The position numbers and the translations under genes were made by a program. Below, piece after piece: positions 12,301 to 22,132 of a DNA stretch of 64,000 nucleotides (the stretch's first letter is position 1; each line of letters starts with the position of its first letter). The notes beneath the pieces were generated by a model that saw only the letters and a list, made by a program, of their open reading frames with translations, did no database searches and was not told where the DNA came from. Source of the DNA: Xiphophorus maculatus (taxonomy: Eukaryota; Chordata; Actinopteri; Cyprinodontiformes; Poeciliidae); the NCBI RefSeq assembly GCF_002775205.1, contig NC_036447.1, positions 17,900,501-17,964,500 of the forward strand, in the 5' to 3' direction.

Positions 12301-13223
12301 GTAGTTAATACTTTTTTAACACAGGAAAATGAAGTAAGAGGCTGTGTACCTCTCATGATCTCCCTGTGTGAAACACAAACTGAGAACAGAGCAGTTTAAA
12401 AACGCCTGATTGAAAAAAAAAAAATGGTACAGAGGTGTTGGCATCATGTTGTGGGGCTGCTTTGCTGCAGGAGGGACTGGTGCACTTCACAAAATAGCAG
12501 AGATAAATGTAGAAACATCTCAGAACATCTGCCATGAAGTTGGAGCGTGGGTTCAGTTGTGTCTTTCAAATAGACTAAATATGTAGCCCTATTAGTTACG
12601 AATGTGCTTAAAGACAACAAAGTCCATATTTTGGAGTCGTCATCACAAAGTACCAAACTCATTAACTCAGCATTTGAGGACAGGGTTGAAAAGACGTGTG
12701 TGAACAAAGGACCAGAACTCCAGCAAACTGTTGTGAGAAGCTTGGTGGTGATTTTAAACTGTATAAATAAATAAATCATTCATGAGACAGTCCATTAAGA
12801 CTGGAGAAGTCTGATCCTTTCTGTTTGTTTCATACTCCTGATACCTTCTAATACAGACATGAAAACTTGTTCACCTGATTGTGCAGGAGTGACTGAGGTC
12901 TTAAAATCATGGCTGGGTTGTAAAACATCCAAGTGGAGAGTAAAAATAAAAGCTTATGTTTTTACCCTCAGGTGAAAGGCTACCGTTACCTGGAAGAGGA
13001 CAACTCTGATGAGTCAGATTCAGAGGGAAGCGAGGAGGATGACGATGAAGACGAGGAAGAGAGGACGGAGGAGGATGAGCGCGTTGTGGAGGAGATGGTG
13101 GCAGGGGACAGGGAGGAAGAAGGCCGGGACGCCAGAGCCGAGGGCGCTGACTCGCCCAGAGCCTGGAGAAGAGGGGCTGAGGGTCAGGGGGCCCACGTGG
13201 AGGACGACGGGAGGGAGATATGA
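6385..13223 (+). CDS. unc93b1: UNC93B1, endosomal Toll-like receptor trafficking chaperone (12 coding exons, complete)
   Basis: A multi-pass ER/endosome membrane protein that binds nucleic-acid-sensing Toll-like receptors and carries them from the ER to endolysosomes. Coding exons: 6385-6489, 6571-6712, 6893-7046, 7132-7293, 8298-8427, 8555-8648, 9950-10074, 10774-10956, 11052-11325, 11793-11914, 11999-12121 and 12972-13223, all with GT-AG introns and matching phase, giving 621 aa (human 597). Visible matches to human UNC93B1 include YNEEEEERKYYRRKRLG, MLMGINVTPI, GTKWMMFL, YRPTEEIDLRS and FTIYHWWQA-like YTIYHWWQA. His414 aligns with human His412, the residue changed in the mouse 3d mutant. 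Glu37 aligns with human Asp34, which biases TLR choice. The sequon FNST matches human Asn272; the human Asn251 sequon is missing. Tyr542-Leu545 (YRYL) is the YxxPhi sorting motif, followed by a long acidic tail. The start at 6385 is the first codon after an acceptor and fits the human N-terminal length; an upstream exon is probably untranslated. Confidence 0.95.
8649..9949 (+). other. unc93b1: unc93b1 intron between coding exons 6 and 7
   Basis: 1.3 kb without recognisable exon, RNA gene or clear repeat. Splice donor is GT at 8649 and acceptor AG at 9948-9949. Confidence 0.6.
10580..10640. mobile_element. Possible Tc1-like terminal fragment in unc93b1 intron
   Basis: CACATTTTGTCATGTTGCAA resembles the terminus of a common fish Tc1-like element (family form CCACATTTTGTCATGTTACA). 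The rest of the element is not seen in the intron. Confidence 0.4.
12405..12760 (+). mobile_element. Tc1-like transposase fragment in the last unc93b1 intron
   Basis: The plus strand at 12433-12505 encodes GVGIMLWGCFAAGGTGAL, the Tc1 catalytic-core block. Further family-like sequence runs to about 12755 (AAGGACAACAAAGTC-like, TGTGGGAAGCTT-like). Stops and indels interrupt the frame. It lies sense to unc93b1. Confidence 0.8.
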
Positions 13224-14870
13224 CAAAATGAAAGAATGAGGAACATGTGGAAGCGCTATTGACTATAATGTTAACTGGCATCCTTTATATAGTTAAAGCA
13301 CAAAGGGAAGAAGGCCTTGAGCGAAACTTTCTGCATCATGGTCACATCTTGGTAGAATTGTCTGTGGATTGTCCTAAGAGCTGGTTAGTGCGGCCAGCTT
13401 TTCCTTTTTCAGATCATTGCAGTGGCATACACCTCGGCATTTTACACATTTACAGACTTTGATGTATTTCTCTGGTGTGTTATGTGACAGACCAACACTT
13501 TTACTTCACATTGTTGCCCCACATTTATCTCCATCTGTCATCCCACAACCTCTGCTCAGTTTTACTGCCCCTTCTGAAAAAAAACCCCATCCCCACAGCA
13601 TGATGCTTCCACCATCATGCTTCACCATGGTGATTATTTGTACAAAGTGGTAGTTTTCACAATTATATGCTACTTTGTGTTGGTCTATCACATCAAATCC
13701 TAAGGAAATACATTAAAGGTTCTGGTTTGATGAAGTCTGGACAATTTTACTGCTAATAAGCACCTTAACAAGGAACTACAGTTCTTGTTTTGTAATTTTT
13801 TAAACATAAAAATGTACATAAGTTTATGGGCAAACAGATTTTTTCCCCTCATGTCTTAAAATGTTATATTTCTACATGTGTAGAAATATTTTGCAGTATA
13901 TTAAGGGCTGTACTTTCCAATGCCTTATCACACTTTGAATCTAGTTTCACATCTCTTCTGTTTCTTAACCTCATGTATGTTAGAAGATGCGTAAAATTCA
14001 TACACAGTTTTATGCATGTTTTTTTTTTATAAAGCTAAGCAGCAGCCTAGAGGAGGCCATGACAGTCTTTAAGGGTGATAAAGCCTTAAAGATAAAAAAA
14101 AAAATACACACAAATGATGGTTTTTCAGATATCAGTGTTTTATAAAATTTCGTTGAAAGGAAAGTTTTAAAAACATTTTTATCTTAAATGTATGTTTTTT
14201 AATGTGATTTTGATGTTTTTGGATGAGACTCTATATTTCTTGTAAACATGTTCTGTCTACAGTGGGTAGAACGGGGAAACAATTTCGAGCACAATGCTTT
14301 CAGTTTTCTATCCGCTCAATTTGCGCTTCATGTTTACCAGATCTGTCGATGAGCAGGATCTTTTGTTGAATCTGTAGAGTACTTGGCTGTAAAAGAAATA
14401 TCTGAAAGAGACAGATTTTGAAAAAAAAAAATTAATTAGCAATTGATTTTATCATTTGAATAGCAACATAAAAACTTTGTATTAATATCAATTGTAAGAC
14501 AGCCTGCTTTATTCTGTTGAATGTGAATAAGGCTTTTTTGTGGTTTTAACTTCTGTCTTGCTTTAAGACTAGGATGACAGGGTGGCTGTAAATCTGCTTT
14601 TCTGAAGGATAACAGAGAAGAATATGAATGTGTGCTTAGATTTAATACAGTTCAGTATTTTGCAGTTCCAAAGGCGACCCAAGACCGATGGCTGTTTAGT
14701 TAGCAGTGTCTGTGCAGCTTTTATTGCCATTGGAAAATTCATAAAATCTTCAAAAATACTGTATATAAATGAAGCTACTCTTATTTTAAAAAAGTGCAAT
14801 TTGTCTACACCAAGCAAACAAACAGCTAGGTGATTTATTGCAAATAAATCAGTTCAGCTACAGATTTTTG
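13224..14870 (+). other. unc93b1: unc93b1 3' UTR and downstream sequence
   Basis: After the TGA at 13221-13223 there is no early AATAAA. ATTAAA occurs near 13713 at the end of a Tc1-like fragment, and AATAAA at 14843-14848. The 3' UTR may therefore be about 0.5 or 1.6 kb; I cannot choose. No other gene is visible. Confidence 0.35.
13440..13740 (-). mobile_element. Internally deleted Tc1-like element in the unc93b1 3' region
   Basis: The minus strand near 13627-13585 encodes VKHDGGSIMLWG, the Tc1 signature (G)GGSIMxWG. The right end has the family's terminal sequence TTTGTGTTGGTCTATCACAT at 13674-13693. Only the middle and one end remain. Confidence 0.7.
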
Positions 14871-15180
14871 TGTTGAACTATAGAAAACACAGCGTGTGTG
14901 TGTGTGTATTTCTAAACACACACGCACACACTGTTCAAAGAAAACTCAAACTCCTGATTAGAACAGCAGTGAGGTTGTGGTATCACAAAAATACAATATA
15001 AGACATTTTAACTTATAGGAAAAATGTCTTGTTCCACTGGCAGATTATCACTTGTACTTTTCCATTAATATTAAGGAATTATTGACTTAAAACAAGTGTC
15101 TATATTACCCTGAAAAGCTAATTGTACCAAGATATTTGCACTAGAAAGAAGACAGCAAATACTTGACTTTGTGTTTTTTA
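14871..15180. other. Intergenic, simple repeats only
   Basis: A short GT tract (14893-14907) faces a CA tract (14915-14931), forming an imperfect GT/CA hairpin. Nothing else is recognisable. Confidence 0.5.
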
Positions 15181-15500
15181 CAGTGTGACGCTGCTGCAAT
15201 GGTCCTCCAGCATGAAGGTCCTGGGTTCGAATCCCAGTCTGGGGTCTCTCTTTGTGGAGTTTGTCTCTTCTCACTTTGCATGTGTGGGTTCTCACCTCTC
15301 ACAATCCAAAACTGTTATATTAATAAGTTATTCCAAATTACACATAGGTCTGAATATGTGGGTGTGTATGCGTGTGTGCATGTTGGTGTGAACTGGTGAT
15401 CTGTCCACAGCATTCATCAATGTCCATTAGAGACAGGCACCAGGGTCTCTGTGACCCAGACAGGACCAGCTGGTCTAGACGACGGATGGATGAATGGCAT
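15180..15500 (+). mobile_element. tRNA-derived SINE copy, (GGAT)n tail
   Basis: A pol III B box GGTTCGAATCC matches consensus exactly at 15224-15234. The body then follows the SINE seen intact on the minus strand at 36165-36530 (GTCTCTCT, TGTGTGGGTTCTC, ACAGGACCAGCTGG) and ends with GGATGGATGA near 15484-15493. The 5' head is poorly conserved. It is an old copy and not a functional tRNA gene. Confidence 0.75.
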
Positions 15501-17735
15501 GTGTTTGTGTGTTCACTTTTATTAAAATTCTTCCTCTGTTTGGGAGCAAAAGAATGTCCCCCTCATTGCTTTTGCACAGTTAAACAGACACTAAACTCTG
15601 CAGGATTTTCAAATGCTGCAGGGGCATCTAACCTGTATCACTGACTGGATTAAGTCTGAAAAGCTGCACTTGTATTTACCTATCCAACTATTGAAAAGTG
15701 TTAAGTTTTCATTCAAAAAATGCAGTTTCAGTTTTTCCTGTGACGCAGAAACAGCTTTGTGTGTGCTGTATGATTATACCTAATGGCCTCCCTTCTCCCA
15801 AATGAAAGCTTGACCTGTCACAGGAAGAAAATCACCGAGGGAAGATAATAACATTAATTTGCAGCTTTGGTCCAGATATTGTGCTTATTCTTTGTAATGC
15901 CGTCATCACATTCTGAGCGGTAAAGTAGAGCAGATTTATTGTTAACGTCCTTCATTATGCCTGAATCTTTCCTGCTGTGACAGGAAAATATCTGGAGTGC
16001 AGAAATATCCTGTTAATGACGACAAGTTGGCTTTTTTTTTTTTTTTAGACCTGCTGTTTGGTCTTATAGAGATGTTTTGTTCTGCGGGAGATTTTTCAAT
16101 GTCATTGCAGTGAAGCTCAGGTGCTTCCAATGATGAATTTGTCCCACTCCAAGCGAGGTCCTGCTTCTGTATGGAGACATTTTTGGCAGGATTTAAAAAA
16201 CAGATTTTATTTTTATTTGGTTGGCTGGTTTTACACTTGGAGATCACATTTCTTGGTCAATTTGAGAGTGAATTTATACCTGAACATGTTATCTGTATTC
16301 TAGGGTATATTAACTATTATGCACAACACATATTTTAGTGAACTGAGAAACATCCTTATTGCACTGTTCCCCATATATTTGAAAGTTTTCAATAATATAT
16401 AGTTGCTGTCGTCTTTACTGATATTTCTTTTCTGCATACACTGAAGCAGGAGCTTAAAATAGATGAAAGCGATAAAGTTTTGCTTACAAGATGTGTATTG
16501 TATTTTCTATCCACCATCTTTTAAAATTAAGTGGTAAAAACATTTTTTAACATGTATCTCCATGGAAACTCTGAAGTTACAGCAAGTAAAGAATAAGATA
16601 AAAATGATTCCTTGAATCAACTTTCAGAGTTTGTTCAAATACCTGCATTCTCATAACAAGGACAGTTCAGCAGACATGAGAGTTCACTGATTTAATCAAG
16701 AAGAGTGGATCAGATGGTTGACGGTTGCTCTCACCTAAAATAAACTCAAAGAATAAGTTTGTTTTATTCTTTAGGGTGTTTGAAATTAACTCTCTGTAAG
16801 AGAGACTAGAGACAGAGAGGAGCAACAAGTGATATCACGGTTACTCAGACAATAAATTAAACACAAAACAATGTATTTAAAGATAATTACATGTGTAAAA
16901 AAAGTCATGAGCACAAGCTGATACAAAAGGATCAGGGAAGGTGGAAGATTATACTAAATACAAATGATCTATTTTTGCTTCATAGTAATATAATACTCAC
17001 TCATGGATAATTTTTGCGATTCAAAAATTGTTTAAGTTACTCTTGAGATACCTGCCTCCGTTTTGTGTGCAGCTATGAAAGTTAATTAGTTTCGCTTTGA
17101 GACAGGATTCGTGACCGTTTGCAATGTGAGAAATGCTCATTAAGAAGATGTTTATTTCATGAATCCACAGCTGAATAAAGAGTTTACTGAAGGATGCTCA
17201 TGGGGCTTTTTGTTTTAATAAGCCTGTCTGCTGTGATGATCCGCAGAAATATAGTACATCAATTAGTCATTAAAAATGAGGAGAAGCTAAATTGTTCTTT
17301 TTTTTCTTAAGAATCCCACTCTGGTCCCACTCTGTGTGGATACATAGAATAACAAAACTATTGAGAAAGAAGCTTATTTATTTATATGTTTTCTTTTTCT
17401 TCTACACGCATCAGGTGTTTATTATATCTTTTTGAATGATCAGATGTTTTCTCAAAAGTGTCTTTATGTGTAACAGAATAAGATTAGCTGAATTCATCCA
17501 TAGTGGCCCCTAAATTGTACATGCTGGGTAACATGTTCTTCCATTTTCTTCAGATGGCTCCTCATATTTCAAGGCTTAACTTATAAAAAAACAAGTTAAA
17601 TAAAGTTGAACTTGTTTCTTTGTTTCCTTAATCCAAAGAAACGATGGGTGGGCTTGGGAGGTAGCTGCTAGATCCCACATGGTTTGTGTTGTAGTTATGG
17701 TCCAAAGCCCTCTGAACCAAACTGAGGTGGAGCTC
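15500..17735. other. Intergenic between unc93b1 and the crystallin pseudogene
   Basis: 2.2 kb of AT-rich sequence. Open stretches on both strands are short and unrecognisable. No RNA gene or clear repeat was found. Confidence 0.5.
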
Positions 17736-18734
17736 AGGGGTTCTTTGGCTCAAGTTCAACCTGCTGCTGGTCTCGATACAAGGCTCCGCAGTGCCTGATG
17801 TATCTGATGGACTGGATCTTTGGTGTCTGGCAGTGGGAGCCCCAGTTCGTCCAGTGCTGGTATCAGTCTCTCACACTCCATGATGTACTGCTGACCTCTG
17901 TAGCCTGGGTACTCATAGCACACAAAGCTAAGGAGAGGCAGAGCCACAAAGGGGATGTTAAAGAGACAGCAACAGGCTCGGTCGGATCAAGCATAGACTT
18001 TTGAAGCAGTTTCAGCACTAAAATGTGATTTTTTTTTCTCTTCACTTTATTATATTTGAAAGAAATTGTTTAGCTTTTAAGTCATTTTTATCATCTCTGT
18101 TGTACCATTGCAAAAATGAGAGATGCTGTCATCCTCACATGTAAAACATTTAGCAGTAACATTTGTGTTCAAAGCTCTCCATCATAAATCAACAAATTCA
18201 AAGACTGGATTTGGGAAAATAGATGATCATCCTGACTGAAATCTTTTCAGATTATATTAGAAATATCCTTCTAATATATTCTTCCTCTTTAGCCACTTGT
18301 TCAGGCTGTTTGGAGGTGCTGGGTCTATGTGAAAGATACCATCACCAGTGAAATCAAAATTCCAAACAACCTATTCCCTGAATGACTAAACATGTTGACT
18401 CCACTGTATGTATGAAAACATATTTTATGTATCTTCTCCCCTGAGTGGTTTTTGTTTTGGATGAGCAGATTTCCCCCCTCACCTCCACTCCTGTACGAGC
18501 TTTAACAGCAGAATCTCTCTTAGAACTGAAAATGTGTTCTGTTTGTTGAGAAGTCAAAGCAAAGGGGCAGATACTGACAAAAATAAAGTTAAAACTAGGA
18601 CAAATAAAACTGTTTTGCAGCACAGTGCATTATTGTATTGGAAGCAGCCATCAGATGATGGGTAAACTGTAGGATAAACATGATCAAATAATTAGGATTT
18701 CTCAAAACTGAGCCATTGACACAAAGCAGCACTA

Positions 18735-18865
18735 TTCTTCCATCCATCTATTATCTTAAACGCTTATCTCTGGAGGTGTTGCCAGGGGTGCTGGTGCCTA
18801 TCTCCAGCGGTCAAAGGGCGAGAAGCAGGGAACACCCTGACCGGACAGGTCGCTAGCCGCAGTAC
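18735..18865 (-). mobile_element. Truncated SINE 3' fragment
   Basis: The reverse complement ends in the GGATGG-type tail (plus strand CATCCATCTATTATC at 18740-18754) and carries the body sequence (AGGGCGAGAAGCAGGGAACA; GGACAGGTCGC). It is a 3' fragment of the SINE at 36165-36530, lying within the last pseudogene intron. Confidence 0.7.
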
Positions 18866-19084
18866 TATTTACACCAAATTCTGGCTCTGAAATCTTAATG
18901 TCACACCTGAAATCAAAAATTATTGGACCAGGTAACATTTATCTCATCTGTAATTTTCTCGATTTGGAGAACTGTAGCCTCAGTTTTCTGTTTTTAGCTG
19001 ACAGGAGAGTCACCTGGTGTGATTTTCACAGGGTTTAGATGTTGATATTTGAGCTACTGTTGTCTTTATATCCTCTTGACCTAT

Positions 19085-19260
19085 TTTCCCAACACCAACA
19101 AGACATTTCCATTCACACAACAATCAGGCAGTCCTCTGTAAACCTGAGGGATGCTTGTACATGAAAATCCCATCAGATCAGCATTTTCTGAAACACTCAG
19201 ACCTGCTCATCTGGCACCAACAGTCATGCCACCTTAAAGTCAATTATATCTTATTCTTCC
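19085..19260 (-). mobile_element. Tc1-like fragment
   Basis: Matches, by recall, the antisense of a common fish element: GATCAGCATTTTCTGAAACA at 19177-19196 and CATCTGGCACCAACAGTCAT at 19208-19227. Same family as the fragment at 45975-46300, in the opposite orientation. Confidence 0.6.
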
Positions 19261-20179
19261 TTATTCTGATGATAAGTTTAAAACTCAAAACATCTTCAGT
19301 ATGTCTAGTTGTGCTGCCATGTAATGGTCTACTTTAATAGTTTTGCTATCAAACAATTAAATAGACATGCTTTTCAAAGTGGCTAAGGAAGTGAATGTTC
19401 ATAATTCAATTAACTTATGTAACGCTGCAATAAACATTTGAATGTTAGTCTTCTTCTTACAACTTGCAGCTGCACCAAATTTTTATTTTTCCCCCCAGTT
19501 TTAGTTTGTTATGTGAATGCAATGGACTCTGATTGCTTTCTCAAGACACCTGAGAGATATCATTTTAATTGTTTTGTACAGTAACTTCCTCTTTTCTGTA
19601 TCCACTGTCTACGTTTCTCTTAAGAGTAATGCTTTTGAATTACACATAAAAACACTTTTGTTTCAAACTCACCAAATGACTTAATGAGTGTTGCTTTGTA
19701 GATAAAAGAGTGTTTGAGCTCCATTGTGTTGAAAAATAACTCAGCGATAACGACTAGCTTGGATTGTTGCCTATTTTTTTTATTACCCTGTCTTTTAAGA
19801 TTTTCTGAAACTTCATTTATGATAAAAAAGCCAGTAGACGCTCCGCTCTGCACATGCATGGAGCCGACCTCGAGCATGAACCAGCCCACGGCCTGCAGGG
19901 ACGGATGAAGTTCTCTCTCTCGAAAATCATCATGCGGTTGCTTTGAGGAAACTGCGAAGAGTATGTTACCATTAGCAGACCTGCAAGCAAGATCCAAAGC
20001 TTTGGCTGATCATCCATTAAAGTTTTACTTATAGCACAATAAATGGGGCGAATCGACATGAAGCGCTCGGTGTGGTAGGATAAAGAACCAGCATTGGCCA
20101 CCCGGTTGGGGTACTCACCCCTCTCTAGGATGAACAGCTGGCCTTGGCAGTCATGGCGCTCAAACCCACCCAGCTGCAG

Positions 20180-21260
20180 ATGTGAGTGGTGAATGTGACA
20201 GCTTCAGATGTTTTAGTAAAAAAGGTTAAATATGTAATATGAAAACTGTGAACATGAACCGGGCAGCGCACACCTGACAGACAGAAACATTTAAGCAAAT
20301 ATGGGGTTTTTCCCCCAACATTCTTTCACTCTTAAATGATTTTTTAAGACTTCTCATGAACAAACACAACAGTGTGCTGACAGCAGTGTAAAATCTGCCT
20401 CTTATTTCCTGTGAAAGAAAATCGCAAAAGTGATTATTTTAAAATATAATACAAAGTGAGAAGTAGGCGTTAACATGTCACTAAATGCATTTTTTTCTTT
20501 GTTTCAGGAGTTAAAATATTGGTTAATCGTGTAAAAGTTGCTGTGTCAGTTGATTTAATACAGAAAGGATTAAAAAAAATCTTTCATTAAATATCTACAA
20601 CGTATTTAATTATATACATTAAAAATATTAACTGATTTCTTTTTTGAGATTATTAGAAGGGATTTATGTAACAATACAAGATAGTACAATAATGTAATTG
20701 TTTGTGCATTTAGATTTTTTTGTGAATTACCCTGCATGTAAATACTTCAGTATTACAACATAATGTTCTTTCCTTATGATGCCATCTATTTTGTCCCTCC
20801 TGCAGCAAAACATCTACACAACATGAAACTGCCAGTCTATACTTTAAAGTTAGGATACCTTTGAGTGCATTTGGAAACGAGCATCTGGATTTTTATATTT
20901 ATTTTGACGTAATTTGATCAGCTTTTTGGCTCCTGATAGAACAGGACTGGTTTTACTTTGAATAATAACGCTCCCTTTCTAGCTTCTACCAGCAAGGTAT
21001 TGTTGGTTTTCTCTCAGAATTATATCACATAAAATACTAATAAAGTACATTTAAGTTTGAGGTTGTAATGTGACAAACTGCAAATTAATGGGGAGTCACT
21101 GTACAAACAATCTTTTTCCTCTGGTGATGTTGATATTTCACATCACTCACTTCTCTCCTCTACTTTTTGGTGAATGCAGAATACACACCACATATATATA
21201 GATACATATAGACACAACAGTCAGCTGCTCACTGAGACCTGCAGGCGTACAGGCTGTGTG
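20180..21260. other. Pseudogene intron sequence
   Basis: 1.1 kb between pseudogene exons 2 and 3. AT-rich, no recognisable element. Confidence 0.5.
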
Positions 21261-21775
21261 ACTCAAGCGCCTCTCTCCACTCGGATGGAGCGGATGTTGT
21301 CCATGTCGCAGTCATGAACTCCGGACACTTGCCCTGGAAGTGCTCCTGCTCAAACACAGTCACCTGTGGGGGGAGCAGCACATGGGGAATGGAAGAAAAC
21401 TGAGTCTGTTTAAAACAAGTATTTTCAGTCTAAGTGAAAAGTGTGATCTTACTTTAAAAGAAGGGAGCGGTGCCCATGGCCCTGAAGAGCATGGGTGAGC
21501 TCCTGTAGGTTTTGGACACTCTATTTATGGCTAGAAAATAAGAAAAGGTCAGGAAAAACCCAAGGGAATTTTTGTAATTATTAAACGGTAACTGAATAAA
21601 ATCAAAATGTTACATTTTCAGCTTATTTTTCACTAAACACACACACATAAATTATCAAATAAACCATTTGTGTCTCAACAACAGTTCCAGTTTGACTGTT
21701 TTCCCTCTTGAATAAATCAGTAATTTAAATCTTACCAGACTGTTTTCCTCGGACTTCCCACGGAACAAATCCTCT

Positions 21776-22132
21776 TTAACCCTCTATGGCATGACTTTTT
21801 ATTTTTGTGGAGAAGAAATATTTTCCTGCATTCTTTGGGAGCTTGGTGGTCCCTAATTACATGTCAATCATAAAATCGGACTCTGACACCTCCTGGAACC
21901 AGATTTGGGTTTGTTGCCTCAGGGTAACATTGGTCTAGAACACCAAGATTGTCTACACTGATTATGAGAAATGAAATACAAATCAAACAAAAACTATATT
22001 CATAAAAGAACTATTTTTTGGACAAAAATATGTCAAAAATCATGCCCCCCCAAGAAATAAAATAAAGGAGCAATGTGAGGTACAGCTATGTGGTTTGTTG
22101 CCTGAGGGCAACGCCATGCCATAGAGGGTTAA
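21776..22132. mobile_element. piggyBac-type MITE with TTAA target duplication
   Basis: The element spans 21780-22128 (349 bp). Its termini are perfect 14-bp inverted repeats, CCCTCTATGGCATG and CATGCCATAGAGGG, flanked on both sides by TTAA (21776-21779 and 22129-22132). TTAA duplication and CCC-starting ends are hallmarks of the piggyBac superfamily. Near each end is a GTTTGTTGCCT(C/G)AGGG sequence in direct orientation. There is no coding capacity, so it moved with a transposase supplied elsewhere. Confidence 0.93.

Larger units (their letters stand above)
17736..21477 (-). pseudogene. Beta-A-crystallin pseudogene (cryba1/cryba4-like)
   Basis: Five degraded exons run on the minus strand. 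(1) Near 21477-21453: MLFRAMGTAPFF then an in-frame TAA just before an intact GTAAG donor. (2) 21363-21267: VTVFEQEHFQGKC, then DMDNIRSIRVERGA in another frame; 97 nt against 119 in the family, and the donor reads TTGAGT. (3) 20173-20033: WVG, then LFILERGEYP and SYHTERFMSIRP; 141 nt against 142, with one base lost after WVG, and the donor reads ATAAGT. (4) 19951-19840: MMIFERENF, then SLQAVGWFMLEVGSMHVQSG; 112 nt against 143, so 31 nt are missing. (5) From 17927: FVCYEYPGYRGQQYIMECER, then a frame change into HWTNWGSHCQTPKIQSIR. Intact relatives are four-motif Greek-key lens proteins. The exon order and acceptors show this was a normal spliced gene, not a retrocopy. Frameshifts and two dead donors rule out function. 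cryba1-like paralogues fit FVCY slightly better than cryba4. Confidence 0.88.

Noticed and set aside
15224-15234. Possible tRNA gene (perfect B box)
   Set aside because: No cloverleaf can be formed and SINE body sequence follows; it is a SINE head.
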